This document shows positions 58,813-64,000 of a stretch of 64,000 nucleotides of DNA, piece after piece. Position numbers and translations under genes: made by a program. Numbering within the stretch: position 1 is the first letter of the stretch; every line of letters starts with the position of its first letter. The notes below the pieces were generated by a model. That model was given only the letters and a program-made list of their open reading frames with translations. It searched no databases and was not told the origin of the DNA. The DNA lies in NCBI GenBank assembly GCA_018398815.1, contig CM031601.1, positions 25,445,395-25,509,394 on the forward strand, read 5' to 3'. Source of the stretch: Conus ventricosus. Lineage: Eukaryota; Mollusca; Gastropoda; Neogastropoda; Conidae.

Positions 58813-59683
58813 ATGAGTTTAACGCTGGTTAATTGTGAGTCGTGCTATCGTTGGTGTTATAGTCTATTCAACCTTGCAAACTGTTTGTTAGGAATAAACC
58901 CCAACATGGAACGATAGAGATTGCAACCTAGTTGCACACTTATTTTAGGTTTAACAACAAAACAGATTCTTGATTAAAACGCACATAGACAGGTCTTTGT
59001 ATCTAGATTATTTTAATTATTTTTATAGTTACATAAAAGATGACGTGCAAAATAAAGATTATCAGATAGATTTACCAGTTGCTGTACATTAGCGGTTTAG
59101 TAGGTTATCGCGTGTTAGAAAAACATGCTTAATAATGGATGACGGCTGTATAGGACAGGTTTAGACATGAGGAAGGTTGTTAAGGTTATAGTTGTAATTA
59201 CTGAGGGATTGGTCAACTGACTTTCTTCATTACGCAGGGGATTTATCCCCGAAATTTAATACATAGAAAGATTAATCTAGAAATTTTGATTTTAAACAAG
59301 ATGTTTGATTCGTTCTGATGGGGGAGGAGTTTGTCTAACGGCTTTGGCTTTTTGGCAGCAATTATATGTTTATTCCCTTTGGTGCTGACGAGAGAGCAGT
59401 ATAACAAGCAATGGAAGATTTAGTAAGGCAAGAGCGCTTATGAGACAAGACGAATTGCTCAATTAGACTTTATTATCAAAAAAGTTAGAGAACAGGGTCA
59501 TGAGAAGCTACATTACGCCGTTGATGGAGCAATGAATGAGTATTACTTAGTGCAGGAAGGAAGTTTTAACACTCGCCACCGCAGAACTGTTGACTTTTAT
59601 GAACATTGGGTACGAAGACGCCTGAGTATTTTTATATGCAGTTGGCATGACTGTCTATTAGATGTCCATTCTTCGTGTCAACA
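58813..59683 (+). pseudogene. broken copies of three small membrane-protein genes
   Basis: Equivalent to 13,731-13,957 (from 58,813), 13,965-14,192 (from 59,040) and 14,213-14,635 (from about 59,300). Confidence 0.7.
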
Positions 59684-59698
59684 TAAATGATTTAAAAT

Positions 59699-60677
59699 AT
59701 GGACAATCGAAGAACAATAATACTTTAAATCTCCTAAAGGTTTTGGAAGGATAAGACTGCTATTGAAAAACAAAAAATGAGTAAAGTGTAGAGTGCTGAA
59801 CTCAGATGCGAAAAGATGGCTTTCAAAACAAGCAATTTTGGACAAATATATCTGCTGCCATAAAGAATTAAATAAGGCTAGATTTGTTACTCAGTTCAAT
59901 GAACAAACTGATGGACTTGTTGTATCTTCATTGCAAGTTCGACAGACCAAGAGTTTAAGTACTGCTCTGACAGGTTGTTGACATGTTATGATACCAAGAC
60001 CGCTGACCTTTACTGATAAAAGCTCAACTGCTGTGGCGTGATTTACCCAAAGACTTACATGCAAGGCCATAAAATTCATCCAGGTATGATCACAGTTGAT
60101 GAGGGAATAGATGTTAAAGGCTCTAGGTACCAGCTGTTTTAAACATATGTTACAGTTAAGAGAGGAGATCCTGGCAAACATCGATCACAGACCCTAGTAG
60201 AAAATTTACTATAGAATCTAGCTGAAGCTCTGCTTTACTATCATATACAGAGAAATTATGGACCCACAAACTTAAACGAAGTACTAGAGAACGCAAACAG
60301 AATGGGTTACGGAGATTGCCGCCGTCTATACGTGATGAACAATGAAGAATTTAAAGCAACAGGCCTTATAAACCAGTAAACGCAACTCAAATTAAAAAAA
60401 ATCTGCATGTATGAAAGACATCCAAGGTATTCACCAACTTTGGATTGGCTAAAAGTAACCATTATTGAATGCTCCTGGATGCTGGCTGATAAGGTGATGT
60501 TAGAAAGTGAGCCACAGATTATATGGAGGTAGAGTCTATGAAGTGAAAGATTATGAAAACACCCCTCCCGCTTAATATTTTTAAGTAGAGGAACTCTCTC
60601 TTCTAAAAGCCTTTGCCCTAAAAGATCCTTTGTTTCGTGACTGGGCTGCAAGTTGTCCGCCCAAATCAGTGAGTTAA
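59699..60677 (+). pseudogene. INT: broken copy of the element 1 integrase
   Basis: Equivalent to 14,655-15,630. The N-terminal frame break of the first copy is absent here, though many others are present. Confidence 0.75.
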
Positions 60678-60699
60678 CAACACAAAAATAGTATTTATT

Positions 60700-61745
60700 T
60701 TTTGCTAAACTTTTTTTTGTTAAACTTATTTTTTTGGTCTATCTTTGAGGTTTAACTGCATCAATGTGTTTGTTTTTAAGTTCTGTTAATTTGATCAGTG
60801 TCTACTCTGACGTGACGGTTAACAGTCTTTCTCCACTCTTTTGAAGTTCATATTTTTTGCCGTCTGTAACCTCCCATCTGGCCAAAAGCTTCTGAAATTT
60901 CTTCGTCTGTAATGTTTTATCATGTTAATGGATTGCTTTTTTAACTTAATGTCACAACAGCTTTGTGATGTAGGCACAAATGCAGTGTGCTTTTGTAATT
61001 TAGTGAGTTAATTTCTTAAAACAGCACTTACATCATTAGACATGGCGCTAACCTAGGCAGGCCACCTATGCTAAAGAGGCTGGCGATTCAACCAGTAGTA
61101 ACACAGCAATCACTCCGGACCAGCACTTACGTAGCTACAGACGCTGATGAGCCAGTAATTACATACGCACAGAGATTTAAAGCTTAGCATATTTATTTGG
61201 TAACCCTATACTTATCAAGTCTCGCTTTCTATTTCTTTGAAGTACAGTTATTTGCCTTAACTAAATGTTGAATCCATTTTTAATCAAATTATTTTGTAAA
61301 AAATGTTTTATTAATCTTTTGATAGCCACTTCACACACAGAGGTAAAACGCAATAACTAACATACTTAACTTGAAAATAACGTCGGTATGTTAGTTCGTT
61401 TTGTCAACATTCACAGTAACCTTGTAGATGATGCAAAAGAGTTAATTTCATCCCCGTTTTAGTTATTGGCAATAACAAGCTTAAGAGGACCATCACAGTT
61501 TTCAGACGAATAATTTTACCTCCCTCTGTTAAACTCATGTTTCGCAAAATAGAATTAGATCTCTGGAGTAATTATAAACAAAAATCACAGTAACAGTGTT
61601 TTGGCATTGGCGGTTTTGGGATATATTCTAGGGTTATGTGTCATCACCCACTTCACTTAGGTCTTCTTTCCTGCTCAAAAAAAACATATTAACGCATTTA
61701 TGTAATGTTAAATCTGCTTTTTCTGTTGTGTTTCAGGGAACAAGT
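60700..61745 (-). pseudogene. broken copies of the Gly/Ala-rich gene and minor structural fragment
   Basis: Equivalent to 15,679-16,243 and 16,255-16,715. Confidence 0.7.
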
Positions 61746-62205
61746 AGAGAGACAATGGAAAAAATGACAATTCCTAATCACATCGTCAACTAGTTGCGGG
61801 CGGATGCGACCTAGGATTGGCATTTTCTGTTCTCTACTGTCTCTTGTTAACATCACAATTACTCTTTCAATACCAAAAAATATACGATTTTTTACAACAA
61901 ACATACTGTGTGTAGGGTTATCGTTATCAATCCTAATTTATAAACTTTTCGCAGATTGTTGTTTTGTTTCAATCCTTGTTTTTTTGATATTCGGGGGTTT
62001 AACAAAAATTAAATTTAAGGCGTATTCTTAGAGGGCCTAAATTAGATGTTTGGAAACTCCCGCGGAGTAACTAAACTTAATTTAAGCTGGGGCTTGCAAA
62101 TCTATGTCATCGAGCATGAAACAGTTTGACATAGTTCAAAAAAAAGGTGGAGGGCTTCAAATTATGTCAACCGTGCACATGCCACGTTTTTGACATAGTT
62201 ACGAG
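61746..62205. repeat. class I and class II hairpins and ATPase tail (second copy)
   Basis: Class I hairpin at 61,746-61,835, ATPase 3' piece at about 61,885-61,995, class II hairpin to about 62,065, then the paired TATGTCAAACG repeats to about 62,205. Stems are weakened by indels. Confidence 0.75.
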
Positions 62206-62639
62206 CGCCACCTAATCTCTGCCTCTTGCTGTAAAAGGTAAGGACTCATTCACATATATCAGTTATAGCAACAGTCTATATAAACCAAACATTGAAAGCT
62301 TTTCAATATTCTATGGTGACCAGTGTAAATGTTATTTAATTGTTTTTTATGTAAGTAGAATATTTTTAAAGACCAAACAACATATGTATCTTACATTACT
62401 CTTTAGCACTAGTTGTTCATCTTTATGTTAAAATACTTTAGCATATTAAATATAAATATATAGATTTTACCATTCATTCTCTTCAGTGAAATAGACTAAA
62501 AATATTAAGGGAGACAATTTACGGGCCCGCTGAGAGCATTAACAGCGTCGTGTAGTGCCAAGCATAATTGCGTTTGTGGATCGCTTACCTGTCCTCGACG
62601 TTGCGGGGTTTAGTTAATTTTATGGTTCGTCTGGTTATA

Positions 62640-62945
62640 CGATTGTTTTGAGGGAAGCAGACATATTATTATAGAGGACTGTTGGAGAAAGAGACTTAGT
62701 AAAAAAACGAAACATTTGGGCAAACTAGCCTTCAGCGGAAGTCATGAGGAATAAGTTGTGTGGTTTTTATGTCAGAAATATAACTCAGTTTTACAAAGAC
62801 TCTTAGGAATATCATATTCACTGGCACGTCTCGGCGCCGACCGGCTAGCACTTTTGATGTAACTTTGCGCAGGGCTGATTTGGTTGGCTGGGCGTCCTAG
62901 TTTAAGTGACAAATGCGGGCCCGGTCCTGCTAATTTTGATGATAA
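62640..62945 (+). pseudogene. ATPase middle fragment and GC-rich direct repeats (second copy)
   Basis: Equivalent to 17,637-17,800 and 17,818-17,931. Confidence 0.65.
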
Positions 62946-63039
62946 GCTGATAATGAAGGGTCACACAAAGGAAAGCGTAAGGAAATAGAATGTAACAATG
63001 GCTTGTTGTTTTTATTTTACGTTCTCATTCAAAGTGCAT

Positions 63040-64000
63040 GGTTCTTATTTTAAGTTGTAATTTAAGTCTTTTAAGTTCTTAATCAAGTAACATCTACGTT
63101 CTTAAGTAAGTACCCCACCAGTTCTTAATCAAGTTTTTTCAAGTTCTTACATCAACGGCACTCAAGTTCTTAATTTGTTTTGATTAAGTCTAAGTTCTTA
63201 CAGCTCAAGTTGCCTCTGATTGTAATTAAGATATCCTCTAAGTACATCCAAGTTCTTATCAAGTTATTTATAATTATCAGAAAAAACAAATAAAATCTAT
63301 GTTTTTATCTTAAATTGTGAGTCTAATATAGTACACTCCACGCCTCAAAAAAGCAGTCCATCGCAGAGGACGTTTTTGAGCAGCGTTCCTACATGGCAAC
63401 ATAGGTTAGTTAGATCTTATTGAAGCAGTCTTCTCTAAGCAACCGGCATCTGATACAATTTGGTCTATGGACATGTCATTTTAGACTCCATGTCTTTATT
63501 TATTGTCCTCATCATTTTATATAACAAATTCTACTATGACGGGATCTTTCTTTTATCAAAAAATTTTAAATTAAGTTTTAAAAATTTATTGCATTTGAAA
63601 TGGACAAAATGATGTCTTTTGTTGTTGGTGGTTCTGGAATTGCTTTTGTCTTCTGTATTTAGTGGTTCAGATTATTTTGATGCTTTTGTTTTCGCAGCGT
63701 TGTTTATATATTTTATAACGTAATAACCGCCCAGCAGCAGCAGCAAGGGCGCAAAAATGACTAACAGTTTAAGTTCAATTTTCCATGGACAGATTTGGTG
63801 TGTAGGCTTGAATCTCGTGTGGAGTTTATATAGTGGATTGAATCAACATGTTCTGGCGTTTGGCGGTGTTATGTTATATGATGCGAGTTATATTCTGTGA
63901 TTGTACATTTATTTTTTTGTCTGCTTCCACTCTGCTTATTTTTTTCTGGTTTCACCGCAGGATCTGAGGATGCTTTTCATGGTCACATTCCTCCTGATTC
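63040..64000 (-). pseudogene. start of the left terminal repeat of element 2 (second copy)
   Basis: AAGTTCTTA repeats at about 63,040-63,262, broken 80-aa Cys-rich gene at about 63,300-63,540, and the 3' part of the fused gene from about 63,590 to the window end. Confidence 0.7.

Larger units (their letters stand above)
53250..64000 (+). repeat. second copy of element 1 and start of element 2 (matches about 8,120-18,950)
   Basis: Collinear with the first copy through hairpins, genes and the start of the left terminal repeat. Indels every 10-30 bases destroy every reading frame. The window ends inside the copy. Confidence 0.9.

Noticed and set aside
45250..64000. a biologically separate, strongly decayed second element
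   Set aside because: Host flank is duplicated too, and the indels fall evenly across coding, non-coding and microsatellite sequence, which points to sequence error in a duplicate contig.

Overview
The window looks like animal DNA, probably from a marine invertebrate and perhaps a mollusc. The flanks carry long TG/CA, CT/GA and GTGC microsatellites, a faint non-LTR retrotransposon trace and a tRNA-derived SINE head, with no bacterial gene organisation. The organism call is inference from repeat style only.

The core, about 8.2-36.1 kb, is a composite of integrated virus-like Polinton/Maverick-type elements. Two lineages lie side by side. Element 1 (8.4-17.8 kb) has two small genes, a protein-primed-type family B DNA polymerase, a set of small membrane-protein genes, an integrase, a Gly/Ala-rich membrane protein and broken pieces of a structural gene and the packaging ATPase. 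Element 2 (about 18.05-36.09 kb, with a 1000-base N gap at 31,849-32,848) is more complete. It has roughly 3.1 kb terminal inverted repeats that each carry an integrase and four small genes. Between them lie a coiled-coil gene, a second polymerase, the Gly/Ala-rich protein, a putative major capsid protein, a coiled-coil/membrane protein, a decayed conserved gene, two putative minor structural genes and the ATPase. Replication (polymerase), integration (DDE integrase), packaging (ATPase) and virion building (capsid-like proteins) are all represented. Many genes carry single-base frameshifts, often in homopolymers, so some breaks are probably sequence errors rather than decay.

The most unusual feature is a set of palindromic hairpin elements. 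Class I (16,718-16,807, 31,671-31,757, 37,304-37,390 and a copy at 61.7 kb) keeps the same 9-base ends and the same 12-base apex, while the stems differ with compensating changes. Class II (16,965-17,046, 17,081-17,170 and a cruciform-prone tandem array of about 19 units at 36.2-37.3 kb) shares a TTAGAGGGCT loop on unrelated stems. Class I copies sit at rearrangement junctions of element genes.

From 37.4 to 45.25 kb the sequence is host-like, low in complexity and of poor base quality, with no gene found. From about 45.25 kb to the end the window repeats positions 1 to about 18.95 kb, including host flank and element, but with dense indels except for a near-perfect stretch at about 47.95-49.9 kb. 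This looks like an unpolished duplicate (haplotig or assembly duplication) more than a biological duplication.
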